Positions 7,989-14,947 are shown, counted from the stretch's first letter. The stretch: 14,947 nucleotides of DNA from an uncultured Moraxella sp. (GCA_937975585.1 CALJUC010000183.1:1-14947); one strand, 5' to 3'. Notes: generated by a model from the sequence alone, not told the origin. Made by a program: numbers and translations.

Positions 7989-8095
7989 TATAGTCAAAGA
8001 AAATGAAAAGTAATACAAGGCAGGCGAGCGAAACTGTACAAGTAATACTGAGAGCGAGCCTAACGAAGTAGTACTTTTATATTTAGCAGACTATA
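7989..8095. repeat. 107-bp MITE-like inverted-repeat element
   Basis: The element is bounded by 7-bp perfect terminal inverted repeats TATAGTC (7989-7995) and GACTATA (8089-8095). It has an inner inverted pair AAAAGTAATAC (8006-8016) / GTAGTACTTTT (8068-8078) with one mismatch. Inside, AAGTAATAC occurs twice as a direct repeat (8008-8016, 8040-8048), as does GCGAGC. The pentamer CTAAC flanks both sides (7984-7988 and 8097-8101, one base from the right end), possibly a target-site duplication that includes the upstream gene's stop codon. It has no coding capacity. I recall similar palindromic intergenic repeats from Moraxellaceae genomes but cannot confirm this here. Confidence 0.6.
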
Positions 8096-8137
8096 TCTAA
8101 CCGTTTAGCTTTTTATTAAGTCTGAGATAATAACCCC

Positions 8138-8806
8138 ATGAGCCGTATTTTACTGATTGAAGATGATCCTACCATTGCTGATGGTATTATTGCTGGTCTT
8201 GGCCAACACCGGATGATGGTTGATTGGTTTAGCGATGCTAAATTGGGTGAAATGGCGATTCATGAAGGCGTTTTTGATGCGGTGTTGTTAGACTTGACGC
8301 TACCCCGTGGCGATGGCATGACTATTTTGGCCAATTGGCGCACTGCCAAAATTGATACGCCGGTGCTGATTATCACAGCACGCGATGCGATTGCCAATCG
8401 TGTCGCAGGACTCAATGCCGGTGCAGATGACTATTTGGTAAAGCCATTTGCGTTAGATGAGGTAGTCGCGCGTATTCAGGCGTTAATCCGACGCAGTCAA
8501 GGTCGCAGTGACCCTGAAATCCGCTATGGTAAGGTCAGTTTTTCACCACAAACTCAACAAGTCAGCTATGACGGACAGCCTGTCGATTTGACCGTTAAAG
8601 AAATCGCGGTACTCGAGCACATGCTCGCCCACCCAAAACAAGTACACAGTCGCGCAAGCCTTGAAGACAAGGTCTATGGTTGGCAACAAGATATCGAAAG
8701 TAACGCCATCGAAGTGCATATTCATCACCTACGCAAAAAATTGGGCAATGAATTTATCTTGACCAAACGCGGTATCGGCTATTACCTCAATCCTGACTTG
8801 GCTTAA
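8138..8806 (+). CDS. qseB: Two-component response regulator, OmpR/PhoB family (QseB/PmrA type)
   Basis: This 222-residue DNA-binding regulator has an N-terminal receiver domain with acidic pocket Glu8/Asp9/Asp10 (LLIEDD), phospho-acceptor Asp52 (VLLDLTLP), Thr80 (ITARD) and Lys102 (DDYLVKPFAL). A C-terminal winged-helix domain follows (about 127-220: LTVKEIAVLEHMLAH, NAIEVHIHHLRKKLG, TKRGIGYYL). Overall it is closest to the QseB/PmrA subgroup, and the partner kinase is clearly QseC-like, hence the symbol; orthology to E. coli QseB is inferred. The kinase gene starts 8 bases after the stop, so the two are co-translated. The RBS is weak (GAGA at 8124-8127), and no convincing promoter was found between the inverted-repeat element and the start. 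Transcription may therefore come from the PepSY promoter through the element. Confidence 0.9.
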   Translation: MSRILLIEDDPTIADGIIAGLGQHRMMVDWFSDAKLGEMAIHEGVFDAVLLDLTLPRGDGMTILANWRTAKIDTPVLIITARDAIANRVAGLNAGADDYLVKPFALDEVVARIQALIRRSQGRSDPEIRYGKVSFSPQTQQVSYDGQPVDLTVKEIAVLEHMLAHPKQVHSRASLEDKVYGWQQDIESNAIEVHIHHLRKKLGNEFILTKRGIGYYLNPDLA

Positions 8807-8814
8807 GCGTTGCC

Positions 8815-10290
8815 ATGCCCAGTAGCCGCTCTCCTGTCAGTATCCAACGCCAAATATTAACCACGCTATTAATCGGTTTGCCACTGTTGTGGTTGTCATT
8901 GACCGGCATTGTCGCTTGGCGGCTTTGGCATGAAATTAGCGAAATCAATGATACTCAAATCACCCAGTTCACCCGATATTTGATTAATACCTCACATAAC
9001 ATTCACGCTGATGCCGATGACAGCGATGAAGAACCTGAAATTTTTCACTTAGAAAATGCCCAACTCGCCGGTGACTTGGGCGAAACAGAAGATGACTACA
9101 TTGGCTTTGCGATTTGGTCAATGGATGGCAAACTCATTATGGCCGATGACAATGGCCAGCATTTTGCCTTTTTGGGCAACCATGAAGGCTTTTTGCAAGA
9201 CGAGCATTTAAACCAGTTTAACCAAGCGTTAAATCCCTTTAGCCAACAATGGCGCTTATTCTATGCGCACGATGATGCGTATGGTCGCATTATTGCGGTC
9301 GGGCAAAACTACAAAAGCCGCCAAGAGGTATTGTATAAGTCACTAACGGTACAACTTATTCCCGCACTGATAGGTTTGGTGTTATTTTTGGTGTTGGTGT
9401 TAATTGCGGTGAAGCGTGGCTTTGCCCCATTAAATCAAGTCAGTACCACACTTGCCAATCGCGAGCCCCTCGATGATAGACCGCTTGATATATCAGTACC
9501 CAGTGAAATTCAGCCATTGGTTAAAGCATTGAATGAGTTGTTTATCAAGGTGGCGGACACCCTTGCCCGCGAGCAACGCTTTACCGCCGATGCCTCACAT
9601 GAGCTACGCAGCCCACTCACTGCGCTAAAGCTACAAGCCGATGTCCTTTCACAGCAAATTTTGCAAAGTGATATGACTGATGAACAAGAGGCTGTACTGT
9701 ATCAGCATACCGAAAAAATCCGCCAAGGGATTGAACGTGCCGAGCATTTGGTCGAGCAGCTTTTAACACTTGCAAAACTCGCACCACAGCAAGGGTTAAA
9801 GCCCGAACACATCACAGCGGTTGATTGGTTAAGCTTATCAGACAATGTACTGTCACAAGTCAACCGACAAGCACGCGAAAAACACAGCCAACTTAAGCGC
9901 GATATCCTGCCTGTTGTAGCGTCTGATATTTTGCCGATGCAAGGCAATGCGACCTTGCTTGAGTTATTGCTGCGCAACCTATTGGACAATGCGATTCGCT
10001 ACACGCCCGCAGGCAGCACCATTACCTTACAACTTGCGCAAGACAGTATCGCCGTTATCGACAATGGTACAGGTGTCGCTGAAGCAGACTTGCAACGCCT
10101 GACCGAGCGCTTTTATCGCCCTGCCGGTCAAACCGTGCATGGTAGCGGGCTTGGTTTATCTATCGTCCAACGCATTGCTGAGTTACATGGACTGACGATT
10201 CAAGTCGCGAATATCATCGAGCAAGGTCAAATTCATGGCTTTAAGGTGACTTTAACGCGTAACGACCTATTACCGCCATCTAACGCTTAG
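8815..10290 (+). CDS. qseC: Sensor histidine kinase, QseC-like
   Basis: This 491-residue inner-membrane kinase is the partner of the upstream regulator. Layout: TM1 about 13-36; periplasmic sensor about 37-175 with WSMDGKLIMADDNGQ and LFYAHDDAYGRIIAVGQ strands as in QseC; TM2 about 176-200; a HAMP-like linker (GFAPLNQVSTTLANRE, VPSEIQPLVKALN); a HisKA domain with phospho-His262 in ASHELRSPLTAL; and an ATPase domain with N-box RNLLDNAIRY (387-396), G1 DNGTG (416-420), F-box ERFYRP and G2 GSGLGLSI (443-450). A strongly acidic cluster DADDSDEEPE (66-75) lies in the sensor just past TM1. The start is 8 bases after the regulator's stop, without a strong RBS, as expected for translational coupling. 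The 3' end converges on dgkA with only 18 bases between stops. The ligand is not known; the QseC label rests on architecture and recalled similarity. Confidence 0.9.
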   Translation: MPSSRSPVSIQRQILTTLLIGLPLLWLSLTGIVAWRLWHEISEINDTQITQFTRYLINTSHNIHADADDSDEEPEIFHLENAQLAGDLGETEDDYIGFAIWSMDGKLIMADDNGQHFAFLGNHEGFLQDEHLNQFNQALNPFSQQWRLFYAHDDAYGRIIAVGQNYKSRQEVLYKSLTVQLIPALIGLVLFLVLVLIAVKRGFAPLNQVSTTLANREPLDDRPLDISVPSEIQPLVKALNELFIKVADTLAREQRFTADASHELRSPLTALKLQADVLSQQILQSDMTDEQEAVLYQHTEKIRQGIERAEHLVEQLLTLAKLAPQQGLKPEHITAVDWLSLSDNVLSQVNRQAREKHSQLKRDILPVVASDILPMQGNATLLELLLRNLLDNAIRYTPAGSTITLQLAQDSIAVIDNGTGVAEADLQRLTERFYRPAGQTVHGSGLGLSIVQRIAELHGLTIQVANIIEQGQIHGFKVTLTRNDLLPPSNA

Positions 10291-10308
10291 CCAACTATCT
10301 CCCTACCA

Positions 10309-10743
10309 CTAGACGCTAACCGCTGCCATGATCCATAACATAAACAATAACGTGAGTGCCAAAAACTGCGCCGCAGAACCAACGTCCTTGGCCACCTTAG
10401 CCAATGGGTGTTTGGCGGTTGATGTGTGGTCAATCGCGGCTTCAATACCGGTATTGAACAGCTCCACCACCACCGAAAAAAAGCTTGCAAACAGCAATAC
10501 CATTTTCACAGCCAACCCAAACGGCAGAAAGATTAACGCGATTAACAACAGTGCATTTAGCCAGACGACTTGGCGAAACGCAGCTTCATTATAATAGGCT
10601 GCAATAAAGCCATCGCGTGAGTAACTTGCCGCTTTAATGATACGAGAAACACCGGTTTTACCTTTGGCTTCAGCAGCATAACCATCCAAATGTTGGTGCA
10701 ACTTGGCATGTCTTGATTGATTAGGATCAGAATTCATAAGCAT
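10309..10743 (-). CDS. dgkA: Diacylglycerol kinase (prokaryotic DgkA family)
   Basis: This 144-residue inner-membrane enzyme phosphorylates diacylglycerol to phosphatidic acid, recycling lipid left over from envelope glycan synthesis. The core matches DgkA: KGKTGVSRIIKAASYSRDG, NEAAFRQ (with the conserved Glu), three membrane helices, ELFNTGIEAAID (ExxNxxIExxxD catalytic signature) and AKDVGSAAQF. It carries about 25 extra hydrophilic residues at the N-terminus compared with E. coli DgkA (about 122 aa). ATG codons occur at 10743 and 10737 (codons 1 and 3), and no strong ribosome-binding site distinguishes them. It is convergent with the QseC-like kinase. An extended -10 (TGGTATAGT, 10767-10775, minus strand) about 24 bases upstream is a plausible promoter. 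An undecaprenol-kinase role, as in Gram-positive relatives, is unlikely in this background. Confidence 0.92.
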   Translation of the reverse strand: MLMNSDPNQSRHAKLHQHLDGYAAEAKGKTGVSRIIKAASYSRDGFIAAYYNEAAFRQVVWLNALLLIALIFLPFGLAVKMVLLFASFFSVVVELFNTGIEAAIDHTSTAKHPLAKVAKDVGSAAQFLALTLLFMLWIMAAVSV

Positions 10744-10766
10744 AAATATTGGCTAAAATTTGGCTC

Positions 10767-10775
10767 ACTATACCA
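10767..10775 (-). promoter_or_regulatory. Possible extended -10 promoter of dgkA
   Basis: On the minus strand TGGTATAGT forms an extended -10 (TATAGT at 10767-10772 with TG one base upstream), about 24 bases before the dgkA start. No good -35 is seen, which is tolerated by extended -10 promoters. Confidence 0.4.
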
Positions 10776-10977
10776 TAATTGTCTTGTGATTCGCTTAAGC
10801 CGATAGACGATTTATACGATAACGATGGGTACAATTTTTATCAGACTATTGGTATCTACCAGTCCTCTTTATTGTGATTTAACTCAAAAGGATTTTATAA
10901 CATACTAGGTCTAGAGAAATTGTCCTTCACTGACAAAAACAAGTTGCCTATGTCAGCTTGCCCAGCTGATTTATCAC

Positions 10978-11009
10978 AAAAAAAACGCCCCTAGACAGGA
11001 GCGTTTTTC
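10978..11009 (-). terminator. Rho-independent terminator of the adhesin gene
   Basis: The arms AAAAACGCCCCT (10982-10993) and AGGAGCGTTTTT (10998-11009) pair with one mismatch around a four-base AGAC loop. On the minus strand the hairpin is followed by nine T (A-run 10978-10986). It lies about 20 bases past the adhesin stop codon. A smaller inverted repeat, TCAGCT (10953-10958) / AGCTGA (10964-10969), lies just beyond and has no T-run. Confidence 0.88.
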
Positions 11010-11028
11010 TTGCAGATGAAATACGCAC

Positions 11029-14000
11029 TTAGATGACGGTCAAACCTTGTTGGATATATAGGTCGTTAGCGGTTGAGGCACCCGCATAAGAGTGATGATA
11101 AACATCATACTGGATACCATCAACGGTTTGCGTACCAGTCTTCGCCCATTTGCCCCCACTGGCATCGTTAAGTGACGCACAGTAACTTGGGTCTGTATTC
11201 CAGTTGTTAGCACCAATATCAACCTTGCTACCACTTGCGCCAGTAACCATCAAGGCCCCTGAACGTCCTGTATCAGCGACCAAATCACTATAACGTACGT
11301 CTAGCACATTGGTACCATCTAATTGAACTTTCTCAATACCATTGATGTTTTTGGTTGAGAAACTCATATCGGTGTAGCAGTAGTATTTGTTATTATCCAA
11401 AATCAGGGTATCTTTACCTGCGCCACCATTGACAATGCCATCCATATAGCTACCATGGAAACTGATGGTGTCATTGCCCGCACCAGTTGAGACCGCCGTC
11501 TTGCCCGTCATACCATCAAAGCATTGACCCAAATCAATGGTATCTTGACCGCTACCCGTGAATAAGGTTGCGTTGTCCAACAAGCCACCAAGCTGTACGG
11601 TATTATTACCATCGCCAAGGTTAACCATGGCTTGACCGACTAGTTTAGCACCGACTTGCAAGACATCATTACCGCTACCGGCCGTAATTTGGCTAGCGTA
11701 TTCAACAAAGCCGCCAATTTTGATGGTATTGTCACCGTCACCCATATTAACCTTAGCGCTGCCTTCTAAATCGCCACCGATTTTTAGACTGTCGTTATGA
11801 GCGCCAAGTTCAATACGGCTAGTGCCAAGGACATAACCATCAACGGTGACATTATCCTGACCATCGCCGCCAAAGACGTACGCGTAGTCACAGCCATTAC
11901 CTAAATTACCAGTAATACGTAGCGTGTTAATATCCGATGACGTATCTTTACTGGCTGCTTCTTGGTAGTTGTTGGCATAGGTCATGTTACCCGTGCCAAG
12001 GTCAATGACCGCACCATCATCAACGGTACCGTACACCAACACATTATCACTACCTGAACCGGTAAAGATGCGACCGCCATCCACACCCCAGCCAGTCAGT
12101 TTGCCTTGCGCGTTGCCCCCAATAATAACGCTGTCATTACCGCTTTCAGTCAACACATAGGCTCGCGCATTGGCATTGGTGTTGCAATAGCTTATATCTG
12201 AATCTAAGCTACCGCCTACATAATAACGGTCATCACCTTCACCGAGTTTTGCTACCGTGTAAGCGCCTTGGTCTTCACGAATTTGTACCAAATCATTACC
12301 CGCTTGGGTATCTAGTTTCCAAACAACGTTGCCGTCATAGTAGTCACGCTCAAAGTCACCGTCATTTGGTGAGATGATCAAGTTACCATTACTGTCAAAG
12401 CCTTTATAGCCAATATAGATATTGTCATTAAAGTCAGTGGTTTGATACGCTGAAGTCGCGCCTTTCTTACCATTGGCATCCGCTGGACCAACGTTACCAT
12501 ATAGGTGATAACCAAGATGGTACAAGAACTGTGGCGAGCTATCGAGGCTCACACCGTAGGTAGCTTGCGTGCTTGCATTACCTAAGTTACCTGCCGTATC
12601 TGTCAATGTAATGCTAGCTTGGATGGTTTTGTCACCGTCATTAGCCAGTTCTTTACCAGGTACTAAGATACTAAAGTTACCCGCCGCATCGACTATGCCG
12701 GTGTAGTTTTGACCATTAACATTTAATGTGACTTTATCACCGGTGGTAAATTCACCTTTCACCACACCAGTAACCGCTACCGTTGTGCCATATTCTTTGG
12801 TATCGATAACATTATCAGCAGTGATTGGGGTTAAACTGATTGTTGCGGTTGGTGCGGTCAAATCAGCGATTGGTGCATTTGCTTCAGAAGTTGGCGTGGT
12901 ATACCCTTTTGCGGTCACCACACTGGTCTGTATATAGCCACCCGGAGCGACTTGGACTGGCAAACCATTGGTCAGCATATCAGCCGTCACCGTATAATCC
13001 TTACCATTGACACGAATCGTATCGCCCACATTAGTACCCGCACTTGGCATAATCGTCGCGGTAATCGTACCGTCTTTGCCCACTTCAGCAATGTTGTATA
13101 CGTTGTCAGCGCCTGTGCTTTCAAAGGTAATCGTCGGGGCTTTTACCATTGCCACGGTATAGGTTGCTTGTGTGGTCGCTGTGCCTGGGTTACCCGCTGC
13201 ATCGGTTAGTTTAACGGTTGCTTGGATGGTGCTATCTGCATCATTGACCAGCTCAGTTGCTGGGATATTGACGTAGAAGGTGCCACCGGCTTTTACGGTA
13301 TTTGAATAGGTTTTACCATTGACGACAATGCTTACGATATTGCCAACGGTGTATTCACCGGTGACTTTTCCGGTCACTGGAATGGTTAGACCATATTCAG
13401 TGGTGTCAATGGCGTTATCAGCGGTGATTGGGTTTAAGCTGACGGTTGCCGTCGGTGCAATCAAGTCTGCTTGTGGGGCGGTTGAGGTGGTAGGTTGGCT
13501 TGCAATGCCATTACTGGTGGTAACGGCTTCTACGGCACTACCTGGGGCGATTTGAACAGCCAAGCCTTTGGTCAGCATATCCGTGGTTACGGTATAATTC
13601 GTCCCGTTAACGGTTAGGGTGTCGCCTACTTTTGTGCCTGCGCTTGGCATGATAGTGGCTGTAATCGTACCGTCTTTGCCCACTTCAGCAATGTTGTATA
13701 CGTTGTCAGCGCCTGTGCTTTCAAAGGTAATAGTTGGGGCTTGTGGTACTAACACTTGGTAGATAGCTTGTGCAGTTGCAATCGATGAGTTACCCGCTGC
13801 ATCTACTAACTCGACCGTTGCTTGAATCGCATGGTCAGCGTCTTTAACCAATTCGGCTGCTGCGATATCGACACTGAAAGTACCATCAGCCTTAAGCGTT
13901 GTATTATAAATTTTACCGTTGATTTCAATAGTAACTTTATTACCTTCAGTATACCCACCGGTGACCTCACCCGTAACAGGAATAATCAAACCGTACTCAC

Positions 14001-14151
14001 TGGTATCAATAATGTCATCAACGGTAATGGAATTAAAAGTAATAATAGTAGCAGATGTGCTGATACCTGTTTGCAATGCCATCGTTGACGTATTTGTGAG
14101 AACCTGAGAACCTTCAGGACTTGAGGTCAATTCAGTAAATGTTGTAGCCAT
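11029..14151 (-). CDS. Large type I secreted Ig-like/RTX adhesin
   Basis: This 1040-residue extracellular protein has no Sec signal. Residues 1-32 are a short Ser/Thr-rich lead. Then five Ig-like domains of two alternating types follow: A (about 33-133, 233-333, 434-534; pattern ITADNxIDTxEYG...VTGxVxGxYTxGxxVxxxVNG) and B (about 138-231, 338-432; pattern TFESTGADNVYNIAEVGKDG). A linker leads to an RTX-like beta region (about 570-920) with GxGxD turns, including a run of 21-residue repeats (762-865). The last 100 residues end in DGIQYDVYHH and DLYIQQGLTVI, typical of C-termini exported by type I systems. The domain plan matches BapA/LapA-like biofilm adhesins, but it is small and lacks a recognisable N-terminal retention module. 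Five cysteines (656, 754, 877, 925, 991) are unusual for this class. The start is supported by AAGGAG (14162-14167), ten bases upstream. It has its own terminator and a long AT-rich upstream region. Confidence 0.88.
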   Translation of the reverse strand: MATTFTELTSSPEGSQVLTNTSTMALQTGISTSATIITFNSITVDDIIDTSEYGLIIPVTGEVTGGYTEGNKVTIEINGKIYNTTLKADGTFSVDIAAAELVKDADHAIQATVELVDAAGNSSIATAQAIYQVLVPQAPTITFESTGADNVYNIAEVGKDGTITATIMPSAGTKVGDTLTVNGTNYTVTTDMLTKGLAVQIAPGSAVEAVTTSNGIASQPTTSTAPQADLIAPTATVSLNPITADNAIDTTEYGLTIPVTGKVTGEYTVGNIVSIVVNGKTYSNTVKAGGTFYVNIPATELVNDADSTIQATVKLTDAAGNPGTATTQATYTVAMVKAPTITFESTGADNVYNIAEVGKDGTITATIMPSAGTNVGDTIRVNGKDYTVTADMLTNGLPVQVAPGGYIQTSVVTAKGYTTPTSEANAPIADLTAPTATISLTPITADNVIDTKEYGTTVAVTGVVKGEFTTGDKVTLNVNGQNYTGIVDAAGNFSILVPGKELANDGDKTIQASITLTDTAGNLGNASTQATYGVSLDSSPQFLYHLGYHLYGNVGPADANGKKGATSAYQTTDFNDNIYIGYKGFDSNGNLIISPNDGDFERDYYDGNVVWKLDTQAGNDLVQIREDQGAYTVAKLGEGDDRYYVGGSLDSDISYCNTNANARAYVLTESGNDSVIIGGNAQGKLTGWGVDGGRIFTGSGSDNVLVYGTVDDGAVIDLGTGNMTYANNYQEAASKDTSSDINTLRITGNLGNGCDYAYVFGGDGQDNVTVDGYVLGTSRIELGAHNDSLKIGGDLEGSAKVNMGDGDNTIKIGGFVEYASQITAGSGNDVLQVGAKLVGQAMVNLGDGNNTVQLGGLLDNATLFTGSGQDTIDLGQCFDGMTGKTAVSTGAGNDTISFHGSYMDGIVNGGAGKDTLILDNNKYYCYTDMSFSTKNINGIEKVQLDGTNVLDVRYSDLVADTGRSGALMVTGASGSKVDIGANNWNTDPSYCASLNDASGGKWAKTGTQTVDGIQYDVYHHSYAGASTANDLYIQQGLTVI
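11557..11868 (-). repeat. 21-residue tandem repeats in the adhesin RTX-like region
   Basis: Residues 762-865 divide into units of 21, 21, 21, 21 and 20 residues. Each starts with a GxGxD-type turn (GDGQDN, GAHNDS, GDGDNT, GSGNDV, GDGNNT), followed by xVxVGGxL and a second short strand. The period and second strand differ from canonical nine-residue RTX units. Confidence 0.75.
12550..14055 (-). repeat. Tandem 600-bp Ig-domain units (A-B-A-B-A) in the adhesin
   Basis: Residues 33-232 and 233-433 are two A+B units of about 200 residues, followed by a lone A domain (434-534). The two B domains share 71 identical bases (13061-13131 and 13661-13731), exactly 600 bases apart and therefore in frame. 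The third A copy is more diverged. Confidence 0.85.
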
Positions 14152-14860
14152 AATTAGTGAACTCCTTATCAGACCATCATAAAAATAGTTAGTTGATATA
14201 ATAATTATTAACCAGTTGGATCATAAAATTTGCTAGTACACATTAGGTGTCATACACGCCCCTCGTAAGGAACGTATAAGATGTAGCTAAAAATCATCTT
14301 TCATTATCATCGTCACTTCGTTATCTATAGATAGCTATATAAGTATCAAACTATCGTGTGCTATGCCATCCAAAAAAAGCAACATTGGTTCAAATAAATA
14401 TTAAACATTTTTCAATTAAAATTATAAATTTATAGAAATAAAGTTGATAAATTTATCTTCTATTTAATTAATCCAAAATAGCTATTTTTATAAAAATCTA
14501 TTTTATATCAATTCAATATAAATATATTTTCAATAAAAATAGCATTTTAAACAATCTTGGTTAACATTAATAACCAATAAATTACAATAATTTTGTTTAG
14601 TAATCAAAATACTAAGGATGAAAGGTATATTATTATGACAAAAGGAGAGTAAATATTTATCGACAATCTACATTGATAAATAGATATAGAAAATGTAATG
14701 AGACCGATTTTTTTTAATAATTAAGACAAACTATTTGTTAAATTTTTTAAATTATTGATAAAGAATATTTGATGAAATTCTGCAGAGAACTTAAAACAAA
14801 CAAGAGAAATAAACCTTAAATGGAGCAATTTTCTGAATAACAGTGATTAATAGAACGCCT
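14152..14860. other. AT-rich gene-free region upstream of the adhesin
   Basis: About 700 bases with no supportable gene on either strand. Beyond about 14290 it is strikingly AT-rich compared with the rest of the window, with many A- and T-tracts, as in regions bound by H-NS/MvaT-type silencers. It must hold the adhesin promoter, but I could not pick a convincing -35/-10 pair. An inverted repeat TTGGTTA / TAACCAA lies at 14557-14577. Confidence 0.6.
14557..14577. repeat. 7-bp inverted repeat, possible operator
   Basis: TTGGTTA (14557-14563) and TAACCAA (14571-14577) are perfect complements separated by seven bases. The 14-base centre-to-centre distance and location upstream of the adhesin make a dimeric regulator site possible, but chance is not excluded in such AT-rich DNA. 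Confidence 0.35.
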
Positions 14861-14865
14861 AAAAC

Positions 14866-14897
14866 AAAAACCCCCAGTCTTCTGACTGGGGGTTTTT
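14866..14897 (-). terminator. Terminator of the rRNA operon
   Basis: A perfect 14-bp stem AAAAACCCCCAGTC (14866-14879) / GACTGGGGGTTTTT (14884-14897) has a TTCT loop, and A/T runs on both sides make it usable in either direction. It follows the 5S rRNA 3' end by about ten bases, so it ends the minus-strand rRNA transcript. Confidence 0.92.
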
Positions 14898-14905
14898 TAA
14901 TAGGG

Positions 14906-14947
14906 AGCTGACGATGACCTACTCTCACATGGGCGAACCACACTACC
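14906..14947 (-). rRNA. rrf: 5S rRNA, 3' end, cut by window edge
   Basis: Read on the minus strand from the window edge, the sequence is GGTAGTGTGGTTCGCCCATG followed by TGAGAGTAGGTCATCGTCAG. This is the conserved 3' third of bacterial 5S rRNA (helices IV/V and the closing strand of helix I). The exact 3' end is uncertain by a few bases. The rest of the operon lies to the right of the window. Confidence 0.92.

Noticed and set aside
8103..8120. TTTAG/TTAAG direct repeat before the response regulator as a PmrA/QseB-type box
   Set aside because: The half-sites are 12 rather than about 11 bases apart, and one is mismatched; too weak to call.
10825..10908. 27-codon plus-strand ORF between dgkA and the adhesin terminator
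   Set aside because: It has no ribosome-binding site and no recognisable features; such short ORFs occur by chance.
12728..13555. Plus-strand open frames antisense to the adhesin
   Set aside because: They are repeated because the adhesin domains repeat, and they have low-complexity Val/Thr/Ala composition; they are shadows of the minus-strand gene.
11040..14055. Repeated DNA as a possible CRISPR or tandem satellite
   Set aside because: All repeats are in frame within one protein and encode Ig-like and RTX-like domains; there is no short repeat/spacer structure.
14635..14652. ATG preceding AAAGGAGAG in the AT-rich region as the start of a small gene
   Set aside because: The frame stops after five codons, and the AAAGGAGAG motif is not followed by an ATG at a usable distance with an open frame.

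Overview
The window looks like chromosome of a gamma-proteobacterium of the family Moraxellaceae (Moraxella or Psychrobacter type). This rests on moderate to low G+C, the character of the RapA, ThiD, DgkA and QseBC-like proteins, and a 5S rRNA 3' end of gamma-proteobacterial type. The genus is an inference from recall, not a database match. Both edges are stable-RNA genes read on the minus strand: the 5' half of a tRNA-Ser(GCU) on the left, and the 3' end of a 5S rRNA with its terminator on the right.

Left part (1-5330): tRNA-Ser with a textbook stable-RNA promoter lies divergent from thiD (thiamine pyrimidine kinase). Then come a small unrecognised helical protein, rapA (RNA polymerase recycling ATPase, with its terminator and promoter) and a DUF72/YecE-type protein. 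This is ordinary housekeeping chromosome.

Middle (5390-10743): a minus-strand RTX protein carries a zinc-metallopeptidase HELTH motif in its N-terminal part. It is divergent from a plus-strand cluster: a periplasmic PepSY-domain protein, a di-heme cytochrome b561-type membrane protein, and a QseB/QseC-like two-component system. A 107-bp inverted-repeat, MITE-like element sits exactly between the cytochrome gene and the response regulator. A convergent dgkA (diacylglycerol kinase) closes this part. My inference is that the plus-strand cluster is one envelope/redox sensing unit: a small periplasmic protein and a membrane electron carrier under, or reporting to, the two-component system.

Right part (11029-14151): a large 1040-residue type I secretion (T1SS) adhesin on the minus strand. 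It has alternating Ig-like domains (A-B-A-B-A, in 600-bp units), an unusual 21-residue-period RTX-like region, and a typical T1SS C-terminus. It has its own strong terminator and an upstream AT-rich, gene-free region of about 700 bp reaching to the rRNA operon terminator. No T1SS transporter genes are in the window, so both RTX proteins must be exported by machinery encoded elsewhere. No CRISPR array, IS transposase or prophage gene was seen.
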